From the NCBI GenBank assembly GCA_005656395.1, contig SRSI01000027.1, forward strand, positions 434,001 through 498,000: a stretch of 64,000 nucleotides of DNA, read 5' to 3'. Positions 49,532-60,429 of the stretch are shown here, piece after piece. The notes beneath the pieces are model-generated. The model was not told the DNA's origin and ran no database searches. It worked only from the letters and a program-made list of their open reading frames with translations. The stretch comes from Strongyloides papillosus (Eukaryota > Nematoda > Chromadorea > Rhabditida > Strongyloididae). The position numbers and the translations under genes are program-made. Every line of letters starts with the position of its first letter. The stretch's first letter is position 1.

Positions 49532-50098
49532 AGTAAGAATATAGTCTTTTATCGAATGTTCTCATTTGTACTTTACTCTTTGTACCTATGGCTCTTCTAT
49601 TTCTCATCTATTTTCTCTTATAGAATTATCTAGATCATGGGAAAAAACATTATTCCAAAACTAACTCTTTGTTTTGTATTTCTAGAAGATTCTTTTCTCT
49701 ATATATATAGTACAGATCTGTCATTTTATTTCATTTATACCTTTTGTCATCTTTAGATATTTCATCATTTTAGTATATTATTAAGTTACATAATTATTGT
49801 ATATTTTAGGGTTAAACTACAGTTCTGAAAATCTGATATTATTCTGGTGATAAGTTATCACAGATCTGTTTTATTCAACTGTAAGCTTTAGTTAATTATA
49901 TTTATTGTATTATCTCTTGTATATTCTAGAAGGCCTTAGTTGAATCCGTCACCTAGTTGATGTCTGATACTTTAGTTAATTAAGTCTGTTAATTAAATTA
50001 TTCTGTTTATTGTAATCTGTTTAATTTTGTGGTTTAAATAAAAGGTGTCTTTTGAGCGATGCAACACTCCAACAAAAACTATCTTTATAATTTTTACT
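49532..50098. mobile_element. Probable solo LTR in Rep-A
   Basis: The 567-bp insertion is bounded by AGCT on each side (49528–49531, 50099–50102); Rep-A sequence resumes at 50099. It has a pyrimidine-rich beginning, a TATATATATAG box near 49705, and an AATAAA signal near 50038 followed by a CAACACTCCAACA tract, as in an LTR. The ends AGTAA.../...TTACT are not the usual TG...CA, so the assignment is tentative. Confidence 0.35.
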
Positions 50099-50213
50099 AG
50101 CTTATCTAGAAAACGATTTATGCTAACTTTAGTGCCATTTTTTTTGCTTTTTTCTATTCCTTTTGTAAAAATCAATTTTGTTCGAGACATAACTTTTTTC
50201 AAACTTGATCAAT
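50099..50213. repeat. Rep-A array, third unit start
   Basis: GTAAAAATCAATTTTGTTCGAGACATAACTTTTTTCAAACTTGATCAAT is the unit start seen at 27.85 kb; it is cut by the LTR retrotransposon and continues at 55198. Confidence 0.7.
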
Positions 50214-50347
50214 TGTGTGATATTATAAACTAATAGAAATAATAACACTAAGTAAAATATGTAAAAAGTGTTTATTTAGGTAAAAGAGATGCTTTAAATA
50301 GTACAAAAAAGGATGATTGTACCAAATCAACAAACAAATATGTAACA
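50214..50347 (-). repeat. 3' LTR (134 bp)
   Basis: Starts TGTGTGATATTATAA and ends ATATGTAACA in plus orientation; identical to the other LTR. Confidence 0.95.
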
Positions 50348-50360
50348 CTTCCCCTTCTAC
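50348..50360 (-). other. Polypurine tract
   Basis: On the minus strand AGAAGGGGAAG lies directly before the 3' LTR, the expected plus-strand primer position. Confidence 0.7.
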
Positions 50361-50660
50361 CATTTAGAAACGTGAAATGGTAGGATAAGAAGAAATTAAA
50401 GATATAGATAAAATGATTAAACAAGAAGTGTTATACAATATGAAATTATATGAAATAAATAAACCCTAGAAGCACTAGGATGGCGATACTGCCATTAAAA
50501 ATATTTAAACATAAATTATTACTTTAGGTTAATTTATATTTGCTTATCGTTACATACTACTATAAAATAAGTAGTATTTCATAATGACAAATATTATGAA
50601 AAAGAGACTTTTGCTTCCTCAGTATTTGTAGATATAAGATAGAAGCTGGAGTTGTTGGAG

Positions 50661-53600
50661 TTAAGCGATTTTAATATTATGCGTCATTTCAAATGCCAAA
50701 AATATACTCTTAATTTCTTTGAAAACGCTCTTATGATCCAAGTCGCATTTAAGAGAAAAATGAGGTTGATCCGGGAGATTTAGAGAATAGGCTCTAGCAA
50801 CATAATCAGCAATTTTATTTCCAATTGGAGAATGGCGAGAATGAGAAGCTGTTTGTATTATTCTATATGACGGACGATACAAAAGCTTTATACGGCTCCA
50901 CATTTCATGATGAGGACGATCCAACGAAGTCAATCTATCTATGTAACCATTTGCTATAGCTTTATATACGTACGAGCTATCAGTAAGAAACAAAATAGGT
51001 GACTCAATATCTTTGACATTTTCAAGTACCATAACAAACGCACAAACTTCTGTAAGATCAGATGAAACAGGATTTAGTAAATGTAATCCTCCACATGTCA
51101 TTTTTGACTGAATATGAGCAAAATAACCAATACCACTTGAAGGTTTATCTTTAAGACCTTTAGTAGAACCATCCATAAATATATATGACTCTTTAAACTG
51201 TGGATTATTGAAAATATACTCAGTAAATTCTTTCTCCGTACTTATAACTTCAAATGATTTATCAGATGCAGGAACAACATTAGTAATAGATTTTAATGGT
51301 GAAGATAATGAAGTATTAAGTAATGATGTCGAGAGGTCTTCATACTTAGTTAACATATCAGATGTTAATTCTTCCCCTTCTCCATTATTAGGTACGATAA
51401 TATTTGGAGTAGTCTCAGTACAAACAGAATCAATGGAATCAATGGATGTTTTAACATTCCTATATTCACTAGGTTTAGAGATCGGAATAACGTCTACAAC
51501 TTCCTTAATAATGTCCTTGCCAATATCAAAATTAATAAGATTATCTTTGATAATATGAATAGATTTCTCTTTATCAATAACTTGATATGTATTTTTTCCT
51601 ATGCGATATGAAGCAAAACCTTCTGTCCATGTCGATTGATCGGATTTTATTTTGAAAAGAACAGGTTTGTCGACGATATGGAGTTGAGGAGTATTTCGTA
51701 TAACAGCTTCAGCATGGAAGTCGGAATCATTGAAGAAAATTTGTTGAGATGTAAGATTATCTCTGTATACAGATGTGTGATTCTTCAGTAATGTCTTAGA
51801 TATCGCATTTGAAAAGGATTCTTTTTCGGACATGAATTTGGAGATAGAAGTACGAACGAAAGAATTAAGAGTTTCAATATGGCCATTTGAACGATGATCA
51901 TATTTAATACAATACATAGGTACAACATTATATTCAATAAGAAATTGTTTTAACAAAGGTGATACAAATGAAGGAAAATTATCAAAAACAATTATAGATG
52001 GTGTTCCATACAGAGCAAATATATTTATAAGTGCTTCTTGTAATTTAGGAATAGAATATGAGGATAAATGATATAAAATTAAAAAATTACTATAGCTATC
52101 AACCATAGATAATAAAGTTTTTCCATTAACAACAACATGATCAGCATGCCATCGTTCACGAGAATGTTCAGCTTTAGGCCAAGAAGATATATGACTTGGA
52201 CCAGAACGACGAATATACATACAAGTTTTACAATTAGAATAATATTGGCGAATTAAAGAAGTACAATTTATCATAACAAAAAGAGTATTGGCTAAGTGAA
52301 TCATAGCCGTAGAGCTTCGATGATACATGTGTAAATAAGATAAAATATTGTTTTGAAATAATTGTGGTACATAAATTTTATTGTTTATACGAATAACATT
52401 ATTTGAATCTAAAACAATTTGATTGTTGTCGATAAATTTAAAAATGAGTTTTGGTAAAATAGACAGATCTTGATGATCTGGTTTAATACCATTAGCAATT
52501 TTAATAAGAATGGGAGCGTATGGGTCAGAAGCGTAGCTGTCAATTAAACTGTTTAGATCAATAAAAGAATCAACATCGTCAATTTTAGCGAGTTCTTTCA
52601 TAGCGCATAGTGTAATAGGTTGAGTAAAGTCTTCAGGAATAGAATCGATTCTAAGTTTACTAATTATGTCATATTCTCGTGAATAAACAAATTTAACATC
52701 GAAATATTCTAAAAATAATCGTAATCTTTGAAAAGTACTTTGAGCTGAAAACATATCTGGAGGATTATCTAATACAGATTTGAGAGGGGAATTATTAACA
52801 ATAACAAAAACAGGTAAATTCAAGATAAATTTTTGGTTAGCAAATAAATTTTCTTTAACTGCTAATAAAAACTTATTATGGTATAAATAATTAATCTCAG
52901 ATCCCTTAAGAGTTCTACCTTGAAGATCGAACAAACCCTTGTTTGATTTAGTATGCCAGTATAATGAAGAACAAATTGAACGATCAGATACTTGAACTGT
53001 TAGAGAGAAGGAAAAGATATCTGAGGGTAAAATAGTTAAAAATATATTTTCAGATAAAATGTTAACTATTCTGTTAAACTTAGACTTTTCAACGTCTGTC
53101 CATTTGTACGACTTCATGGCATAGAAACTATCAGTAATATTACTAAATTCGGGAATCATAGACCTATAGTAATTTAATGATTGAACAAATTGCTTTATTT
53201 GGACTAAATTTGTGGGATGTGAGAAACTTTTATATTGAACTTTTTTGTGTTCGGGAATAGAAATACCGTTCTTAGATATAGTTAAACCGATAAATTCCAC
53301 TTCATCTTTCATCCATTGGCATTTATCATGAGTAATTTTCCATCCTACATTAACTAAACGCGATAAAATTTCAATGACTACGTTAGCATGATCTTCTTTT
53401 TTAGTAAAGACAAGACCGTCGTCGCTGTAGAATATTACAGAATCAATACCATGCATAATATTAGATAAAGTATCAATAAAAAGATATGAAGAAACATTTA
53501 ATCCAAAAATAAGAGATGTAGGTTCATATGTACCAAACTCAGTTACAAATTGTAAATATTTTGATTGATCGGAATGAAGTCTACAATTTCTATACGCGGA

Positions 53601-55064
53601 TTTAATGTCAAAAGTAGAAAAACAATAGTCGGTGTTATTTTTGTAGTAATTAGCAAGCTTTTCTTGTATATCCTTCGTATTGATCATTTTTTGCGTCATA
53701 TTACTAGGAATAACTATCTGATTATTCAAGTTCTTAGGATTAACTACTAAACGAGGATTTTTACCTTGTTGCTTGATAGTAAAAGCGTTGCTGATTTGAT
53801 CGGATTGTGATGAAACCTTAACAAGAAAACCTTTTCTCACGTCATCATCTAGTATGTCTTTTGAAGCCTCGCGAAGATGTTTAGCAAAACGAATCAAAGG
53901 AGCTTTAGTTGGTACAAAATTTTCGGGGAAAGGAATTCTTACGAAGGTCTTCGATGTGACGGGGGAATCATCCCATAAAGCTGGATTCTCTTCTAAAAAC
54001 TTATTAATGCGATAGATGCTATCCTTATGAACATTGTCAGTACTAATATTACACAAAATAGAAGATGTATCACGTAGTAATGGTTCATTTTCAAGAATCA
54101 TAGCTTCTAACTTAGAAAGAAGTCTAAATTTAACACAAGTATTGATACCTAAGAAATTCCAAGCAACATCACAAACAAAGAATGTTAAAGGTGTACAATG
54201 AATATCAGCAAAAGAACATGAAAAATCAACATCAATTGATCCAATGGTAGAAACACGAGAACCATTAGGAAGAATAATATCTATAGTATTATTACGATTA
54301 AGGGATTCTCTAATATCACGTGTAAATTTATTAAATACATTCAATGATAATATATTCTCGCCGCATGCGGAGTCAACTAATGCTTCGTCATCAATATTAA
54401 AGAAAGAGGCTTGTTGGATGATGTAATGACAAGGGCGAATACCAAAAGCAGGTTTAACATCTTTAGTATCCTTAACTACATCAATACTAGACTCAGTCTT
54501 AATGATAGTAGTGGTCTTATTACTAAAATGAGATTTGCGGAAATTTCTTACTAATGTAGAAGTAGCTAGTTTATCCCATTCTTTAGCAGCACTAAGCCAA
54601 TCTGATAAAACCATAGAGTCAGGGAGATAATCTTTAAAATTTTGGGATTGTCTAAATTTTTGAGAAATAGATTCTAGGAAATACTTGATAATTAACGCAT
54701 CACAGTTACTAGCATTAAAAAAACTAATTCTATCTATTGCTTCACTAATAAATGAAGAATATGGTTTACGAAGATCATAGTCTATTTTTAAATCGTCAAT
54801 AAGTAAACATAAACGGTCATAAATATCAAATTCTTCCTCAATTATATCAGTATAATAATGGGTGACTTTAGATAACAATTCGGATGACGAAAGACCTTCA
54901 AAGTCATCAATATTATTCTCAATAAAAAATGCAGAATCAAGAGTAGAAAATATAAATTTTAAACGGGCTTCATCGGTATGATGCTTAAATAAAGAAATTT
55001 TAAGGTTTTTCAAAATAATAAAAGGATTGGAAGAAATTTTTTCTTTCATAACCGGGGGCGCCAT
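50661..55064 (-). CDS. Gag-Pol polyprotein with second RNase H after integrase
   Basis: The polyprotein has 1,467 codons and no stops. Order: capsid-like Gag (~1–180; no zinc knuckle seen); protease with ALVDSACGENILS (228–240, DSA in place of DSG/DTG); reverse transcriptase (~430–605) with FDIKSAYR and YSDD (546–549); internal RNase H (~685–805) with degenerate acids (VIVNNSP where the family has a TDH-like motif); integrase with HHCC finger (H, H923, C945, C948) and D975, D1028, E1064 (35 residues between the last two). A second RNase H (~1290–1430) has MDGST (D1298), E1339, TDSSY (D1362) and D1420, a complete catalytic set. Reverse transcription and integration functions all appear intact. 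The ATG at 55064 overlaps the LTR/primer-site junction; Met at 55049 is the alternative start. Ty3-like by domain order. Confidence 0.9.
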   Translation of the reverse strand: MAPPVMKEKISSNPFIILKNLKISLFKHHTDEARLKFIFSTLDSAFFIENNIDDFEGLSSSELLSKVTHYYTDIIEEEFDIYDRLCLLIDDLKIDYDLRKPYSSFISEAIDRISFFNASNCDALIIKYFLESISQKFRQSQNFKDYLPDSMVLSDWLSAAKEWDKLATSTLVRNFRKSHFSNKTTTIIKTESSIDVVKDTKDVKPAFGIRPCHYIIQQASFFNIDDEALVDSACGENILSLNVFNKFTRDIRESLNRNNTIDIILPNGSRVSTIGSIDVDFSCSFADIHCTPLTFFVCDVAWNFLGINTCVKFRLLSKLEAMILENEPLLRDTSSILCNISTDNVHKDSIYRINKFLEENPALWDDSPVTSKTFVRIPFPENFVPTKAPLIRFAKHLREASKDILDDDVRKGFLVKVSSQSDQISNAFTIKQQGKNPRLVVNPKNLNNQIVIPSNMTQKMINTKDIQEKLANYYKNNTDYCFSTFDIKSAYRNCRLHSDQSKYLQFVTEFGTYEPTSLIFGLNVSSYLFIDTLSNIMHGIDSVIFYSDDGLVFTKKEDHANVVIEILSRLVNVGWKITHDKCQWMKDEVEFIGLTISKNGISIPEHKKVQYKSFSHPTNLVQIKQFVQSLNYYRSMIPEFSNITDSFYAMKSYKWTDVEKSKFNRIVNILSENIFLTILPSDIFSFSLTVQVSDRSICSSLYWHTKSNKGLFDLQGRTLKGSEINYLYHNKFLLAVKENLFANQKFILNLPVFVIVNNSPLKSVLDNPPDMFSAQSTFQRLRLFLEYFDVKFVYSREYDIISKLRIDSIPEDFTQPITLCAMKELAKIDDVDSFIDLNSLIDSYASDPYAPILIKIANGIKPDHQDLSILPKLIFKFIDNNQIVLDSNNVIRINNKIYVPQLFQNNILSYLHMYHRSSTAMIHLANTLFVMINCTSLIRQYYSNCKTCMYIRRSGPSHISSWPKAEHSRERWHADHVVVNGKTLLSMVDSYSNFLILYHLSSYSIPKLQEALINIFALYGTPSIIVFDNFPSFVSPLLKQFLIEYNVVPMYCIKYDHRSNGHIETLNSFVRTSISKFMSEKESFSNAISKTLLKNHTSVYRDNLTSQQIFFNDSDFHAEAVIRNTPQLHIVDKPVLFKIKSDQSTWTEGFASYRIGKNTYQVIDKEKSIHIIKDNLINFDIGKDIIKEVVDVIPISKPSEYRNVKTSIDSIDSVCTETTPNIIVPNNGEGEELTSDMLTKYEDLSTSLLNTSLSSPLKSITNVVPASDKSFEVISTEKEFTEYIFNNPQFKESYIFMDGSTKGLKDKPSSGIGYFAHIQSKMTCGGLHLLNPVSSDLTEVCAFVMVLENVKDIESPILFLTDSSYVYKAIANGYIDRLTSLDRPHHEMWSRIKLLYRPSYRIIQTASHSRHSPIGNKIADYVARAYSLNLPDQPHFSLKCDLDHKSVFKEIKSIFLAFEMTHNIKIA
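55047..55063 (-). other. Primer-binding site
   Basis: The minus strand reads TGGCGCCCCCGGTTAT immediately after the 5' LTR; TGGCGCC is a typical complement of a tRNA 3' end (CCA). The tRNA was not identified. The polyprotein frame reads through it. Confidence 0.65.
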
Positions 55065-55197
55065 GTGTGATATTATAAACTAATAGAAATAATAACACTA
55101 AGTAAAATATGTAAAAAGTGTTTATTTAGGTAAAAGAGATGCTTTAAATAGTACAAAAAAGGATGATTGTACCAAATCAACAAACAAATATGTAACA
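55064..55197 (-). repeat. 5' LTR (134 bp)
   Basis: Identical to 50214–50347. Confidence 0.95.
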
Positions 55198-56100
55198 TCA
55201 ATTTTTATGGTCAAACAGTCATTTAATGTATTTTTTTTAACTTAGGGGGGAAAATAAGTTTCGAAACTTTTAGTCCACAAGTGGCTAAATTGTGTTTAAA
55301 AAATACCACATTTTTAGATATATTTTTAGATAGTTTTGTTCCGAAAAAAACTCTCATCAAAGTTAGTAAAATTTTATGGTTTATGACTCATTTGAAAGAT
55401 ACAACTCAAAAATAAGAATTAAACTTAATATAAAAAGATTTATAAGAAATGAACAAAGTAGTAGATCAAAAGATAATGACTATTTTTTTAGTAAAAATCA
55501 ACATTCTATAATGTTATAACTTTATGAAAAGTTATTTAAAGAAAATAAAACTAATGTTAGTACACAGAACAAAGTCTTGCAAAAAAATAAAAACAATGAC
55601 AAAATTTGTAGCTTAAAAACGAGAAAAGTCATTTTTAGGCATGAATTTTTTTGGTTTTTTCTCATTTATTTATTTGTAAAATTAAGGTGAATATGTAGTT
55701 AGTAAAAGAATGATATTGAAATATTTATATCAATTTTAAAACTATAATGGAAGAGCATTTAATTAGTTACTTGAAATAATTCAAATATTTATTTTTATTA
55801 ATTTTTTAGATATTAATAAAATTTTTCTGTTGGATAAATTTGTTATTTAGCTAAATAGTTTCAATAAATGTTATCGTTATAAATTGACTTTCAAACTTGG
55901 AAAAATTCCTTATATTAATATGTTATAACAATGTATTGGCGTTTTCTTTTTTTCTCCATAAATAAGTAATTTAATGAAACAAATTTTTTATACAGATACT
56001 TTGACTAATGTTTTTGTATAAAAATTCTTTATTAAAAAATATGCTCTGCGGACCAATCCTGACCTGCCGAAGGCGGATCTAAGGCTGGTTATTAAAATTT
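55198..56100. repeat. Rep-A array, right part with terminal GC-rich block
   Basis: Continues the unit cut at 50213 (CAATTTTTATGGTCAAACAGTCATTTAATGTA), followed by ~600 bp shared with 60.6–61.2 kb (TAGTTTCAATAAATG, TTTAATGAAACAA, AAAAATTCTTTATTAAAAAATATGCT), and ends in the GC-rich 60-mer at 56038–56092. Confidence 0.75.
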
Positions 56101-56479
56101 TATAGTAATAGTTATTTAAAAATATTTATAATTATTAAAATAACAAAATAAATACCTATTGTTAAAAAAATTACTTTTTAATCACTTTAAAGTTTTAAAA
56201 ATCACTCACGTTAGTGAATTTTGTTAAATTATAAATATTTTTGTTAAAATTTATTTATTTATTTACGTACTATTCTTAACAAGTAAGAGTACAATGTTAC
56301 AAATAAAAACTGTTCTATCTAATTTAACAGAATTGACAAAAAATTTTTAATAAGTTATGTTTTTTAATATTACCAAGATATCTTTCTCTAGCTCTGTCAA
56401 CTTTTTTTTATATCCATAGGGGTAATACCACAGTAGGTTCAAGGCTAGAGAGCCATTATAATGAATATTATGTAGGAAC

Positions 56480-59214
56480 CTACACCTGAGTTTGAAAGAC
56501 GTATTGCTCTAGTGGTTCCATGTTAGCATATGTATAGATTAGACCTATTGGGATTCTTTTATTACTGGGTATAGTTTCTTTACTACGAATTTCCTCCGCA
56601 TCTATTAGTTTACATGAAAGTATGAATTTCCGATCCAAGCAGGCTATGTCATATAAAGAATTTTTAGCTAAAGTCCATGTTTAGCAAGTGTACGTGTAAC
56701 AGCTTCTAATTGTCGATTGAAATAGAAAGCGCTTTGCTTTCAATGAAATAGTACGTAAAGCGGGACGAATAACACTAAGTGCTTTATAACCCCTTACTTT
56801 TACTTTTCTAATAAAAGGCCTTCATTCTATGAAGCTTAATTCTCTATCCAAATAGTTGAAAGAAGTACAAGAAGGAATTTCAAAAGAATTTTCCATCTCA
56901 ACTTTAAACGCCATATAATTAGATTTATCCAAATTAATATCAAGTCCAACTCTTTTAGAATGATATGTAAAAGCAGATAACATTTCCTTGAAACTATCAC
57001 TACTATCAGCAATAAGAGTAGTATCATCGGCATATGAAATTCCCACTACTCGTAACCCACTAACAGCAACTCCAAAATTAGGTAAGGGATTAAGCGAGTC
57101 GTCTAGAAGAGCATTTCTATATATAAATTCTAGAATAGCATTGAACAGCATTGGTGATGCGGGACATCCTTGCTTTAGTCCCTTCCATACCCTGCATTTA
57201 ATCTTTTTACCATATTCTGGATCAAACATAAGATAATTGCTAAAATATAGATCATCCAGAATTTTAACTAGGTGAAATGGAACGTTATATGAAGAAATTA
57301 AAATCTTAAACAACATTTCATTATACACTCAATCATAAGCTTTGGAGAAATCTAAAAATTCTAAGATCGTAGGAAGATTAAATTCGTGCCTCACACTTAT
57401 AAGATTATCTAGACAACTAATTGCATCAATACAAGATCGCTTTTCTCTAAAACCCATTTGATAAGATCCTATTTGAGGATTAACTATATTATTAACTCTA
57501 CCCATCCAAATTCTAATAAAACTCTTGTAAACATGGGATATAATTGATATTGGACGGTAATTCTTAATACTCTGACGAGATCCGTTTTTAAAAATAAGAG
57601 CCACTTTAGTTAACCTCCAAGATTTAGGAAATTTCATTGTTTTTCAGCACAAGTTGGAAAGAAGAGTGACAAAATCCAGTACCTTGTCCGATTTAGTCAT
57701 ATATTTCAATAGATAACCATCAATTCCATCTAGACCAGGTTGTTTACCTTTACCAGAGCAGTTGATAGCTTTTAGAACTTCGTCTTTTAAGATTTCAGGT
57801 TCAAAAGATTTGATATTTCTACCAAGCTTCCAGTACTTTCTTATTCTTGATTTCTCTTCTTTAGATAATCCATAAAGTTCACTGTAAAATTTATAGATAT
57901 CATCCTTTGGTACTGGTACAGCTTGTTTTCTATTGAATAAATTTCTAAACACTTTTTTGACACCTCTGCCTTTTTCCACTTCCGCCTTAAGTCTAGTGAT
58001 TTTCTTCTTTCCCAGATAGTTATTTAATCCCCTCCGTAATAACTTATTTAGAATATTCAATTCTAAATTTTTAGTAGAAAAAACTGAGTTATTTAGAATC
58101 AACTCAGCTAATTCAATCTTCAGCTCTCTTCTTTTGCTAAATAATTTCTGAATATCTTCTGGAATTCTTGACTTAATAACAATTTCATTTGTGACTTTCT
58201 TAGCAACTTTCTTATAGAATTGAATTAAGGTGTCGTATAGCTTATCTACGTTATCATCACCGTTAACAAGACTACTTCCTAGATGATCAGCGACTGCAGT
58301 GACAGTATCCATAGTTTGAAATGGATCTTTTTTCCTTTGAATAACCCTAGAGAACTTTACATAAGGTATCCAGCTGGGATTACATCGTATGAAGGCAATT
58401 TTGAGACGGTGGTCAGATAAAGTAGGATTAAACTTTTCAAAAGACACACTTTCCACGTTATCAAATAGTTGTTTTCTATTTGTTAAAAAGTAATCCAAGC
58501 ACTTAAGATGACTTCTTTTAAATGGATTGTTAGAGAAGGCACCAGATTTAGCCCATGTCCACTGCTTTCCTGGTCTTTTAGGAAAGAAAGAATCAACAAT
58601 AACCAATTTATTTTTAACAGCATATTCTATTAATGCAGATCCATTTTCATTTGTCTCCTCATTAAAGCTGTATTTGCCTTTCACGTTTTCGACAACCTCT
58701 CTACCCAATGTTGCATTGAAATCGTCTCCAATTATAACAAAATCTGTCTTCAATTTAAGAACATCAAAGTTAGACTGAAGAACATGGTAGAAATCCTCCC
58801 TGTCTTTTTCCTGACAAGTTTCATTTGGTGCATATGTACATATCAATCCTAATTTCTTATTCTTAATGTTTATCAAAATATAGCTAACACGGTTGTTGAT
58901 ATGCTTAATCTCAGAGACAGCTTCAATTAATTTATCACCAATGATAATGAAGCCAGTACCACCTGATGAATTGACAGCAGCTCCTACTGAGATGAGGACT
59001 CCTTCACCTTTTTCTGATATAGTTTGGTTGTTCTTTGTTTCATTAATAAACGTTATATTGATCTTTAGAGACTTGAGATCTTCTACCAATTTTTGCTTTA
59101 CTCCTCAAGATTTTAGGCTCCCTCTGGTATTGAAGGTACCCGCTTTAACTCTAATAAATTCTTTTTTATTTTTGTTATTATTAGTATTGGTACTGCTTAT
59201 TCTTTTCGTACACA
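56480..59214 (-). pseudogene. Non-LTR (LINE) retrotransposon, frame kept but stops present
   Basis: The minus-strand frame from ATG ~59214 stays in phase to at least 56822, and arguably to ~56480, with no frameshift. Endonuclease: [105 protein letters not shown], and the catalytic [11 protein letters not shown]. Interrupting stops: TGA at ~59106 (after LKS), 57644–57646, 57329–57331 (after DFSKAYD, where the family has Arg) and 56822–56824, plus a TAA further on. A Lys/Arg-rich C-terminal part continues beyond. Clade not assigned with confidence; L1/Tx1- or RTE-like. Probably recently inactivated. Confidence 0.85.
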
Positions 59215-59239
59215 TAATTCAAAAAAGATGACAATAAAT

Positions 59240-60270
59240 TTATGCCTTAGATAAGTTAGATAATATTCTAGAGATTCAGAAACTTAGGAATCACAGAATT
59301 TAGAAATAACATTTACGGTGACCCGGAAGTTGCTAGACACCACCACAGATAGCTTCAAACGAGGAAATACACCCTAATATAGATAATTTATGATTTTCCT
59401 TCCAACAATAACAGAGGAAAATACAAAAGCATCACTCGCTAGCGAGCAAAAGGATGAATATAACACATACTTATACATATTTTTATATTATTACATTTAT
59501 TTTGGAACTGTAAAATTTATTTTATTAGTCTCAAAGATCTAATAATTATCAATTACAATAATAGTTGATTAGATATTCTAAAAATATGTTAAAGTCTTTT
59601 ACTAAGTTAGACATCCTCAAAAAGTTTAATTTGGTACTAATACGAGGGATCGCTATTACTGTAAAATTCGACATTCTTAGTTTTAGTTGGTGATCTTATA
59701 ACAGTAATAATGTTTGGAACTTTTGATATTGATACAAAACTAAGATTGTAATATGTTAACATAAAAGAAATTTCACTACCACTTATTACTACTACAATTT
59801 TAGCCATTAAATGTTCCATGGTTATTTTATAGAGTAAGGATTATAATTATTAGCAGTTGTAGCTGGTGATTTTCTATATGTATGAGATTTTAAAAAATTA
59901 CAAGGAAACTCTTAATTGTTAGTTGATTGAAGAGAATAAAGAGTGTACCACAAATAATGTGATTTTTCAGTGTACATAGTGTAAAAAATTATTAATTGTA
60001 AGAGTTTATTTTTTAAATAATATGAATATTTTTATTATTTTGTTTACTTTCAGTATTTTGAACAGGATGATTAAAATAAAATTTCAAAAATACTCAACTT
60101 TTATTGATGTTTATTTTGTTAATAACTAATATTAAGTAGAAAATACTATCGGTAAAGAATTAATATCTCAATTAAATTACCAAAAAAAAGTTTTAAAATC
60201 TTTCATTTATGCATAATAATTACAAAATTATGAAACTTACAAACTAGTGGTAAACAATAGGCTACATTCT
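59240..60270. other. Non-coding stretch
   Basis: No gene recognised. The short minus-strand frame at 59637–59819 has no supporting features. Confidence 0.5.
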
Positions 60271-60274
60271 AACC

Positions 60275-60400
60275 AATCTTGTATATACATTCTACCTCAT
60301 TTTGAGCACACATTTCTAAATCGTTTTGTATATGCAAAATAAGATAGAATGTACATGCAAAATGAGCTAGAATGTGTGTGCAAAACGGGTAAAAAACCTA
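60275..60400. repeat. Palindromic iterated motif (ACATTCTA...CATTTTG)
   Basis: Four copies of an ACATTCTAxxTCATTTTG-like motif: two forward (60295–60340, one as ACATTTCTAAATCGTTTTG) and two complemented (60345–60395, CAAAATAAGATAGAATGT and CAAAATGAGCTAGAATGT), forming a ~110-bp palindrome. Confidence 0.6.
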
Positions 60401-60429
60401 GGTCCCAAAATAGTATCGAATATAGCTCT

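Larger units (their letters stand above)
50214..55197 (-). mobile_element. Intact LTR retrotransposon (Ty3-like), minus strand
   Basis: The 134-bp LTRs (50214–50347 and 55064–55197) are identical base for base, and the flanks are TCAAT on both sides (50209–50213; 55198–55202), a perfect 5-bp duplication. Internal landmarks on the minus strand are a primer-binding site right after the 5' LTR and a polypurine tract right before the 3' LTR. One uninterrupted polyprotein fills the interior. Everything points to a very recent insertion, possibly still active. The LTRs are unusually short. Confidence 0.95.

Noticed and set aside
56822..59214. Idea that TGA is read as an amino acid
   Set aside because: Several intact genes here end in ordinary stops including TAA and TGA, and the LINE also contains a TAA; decay by transitions explains it more simply.
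59637..59819. 60-codon minus-strand frame
   Set aside because: No motif, no family resemblance, and length expected by chance.
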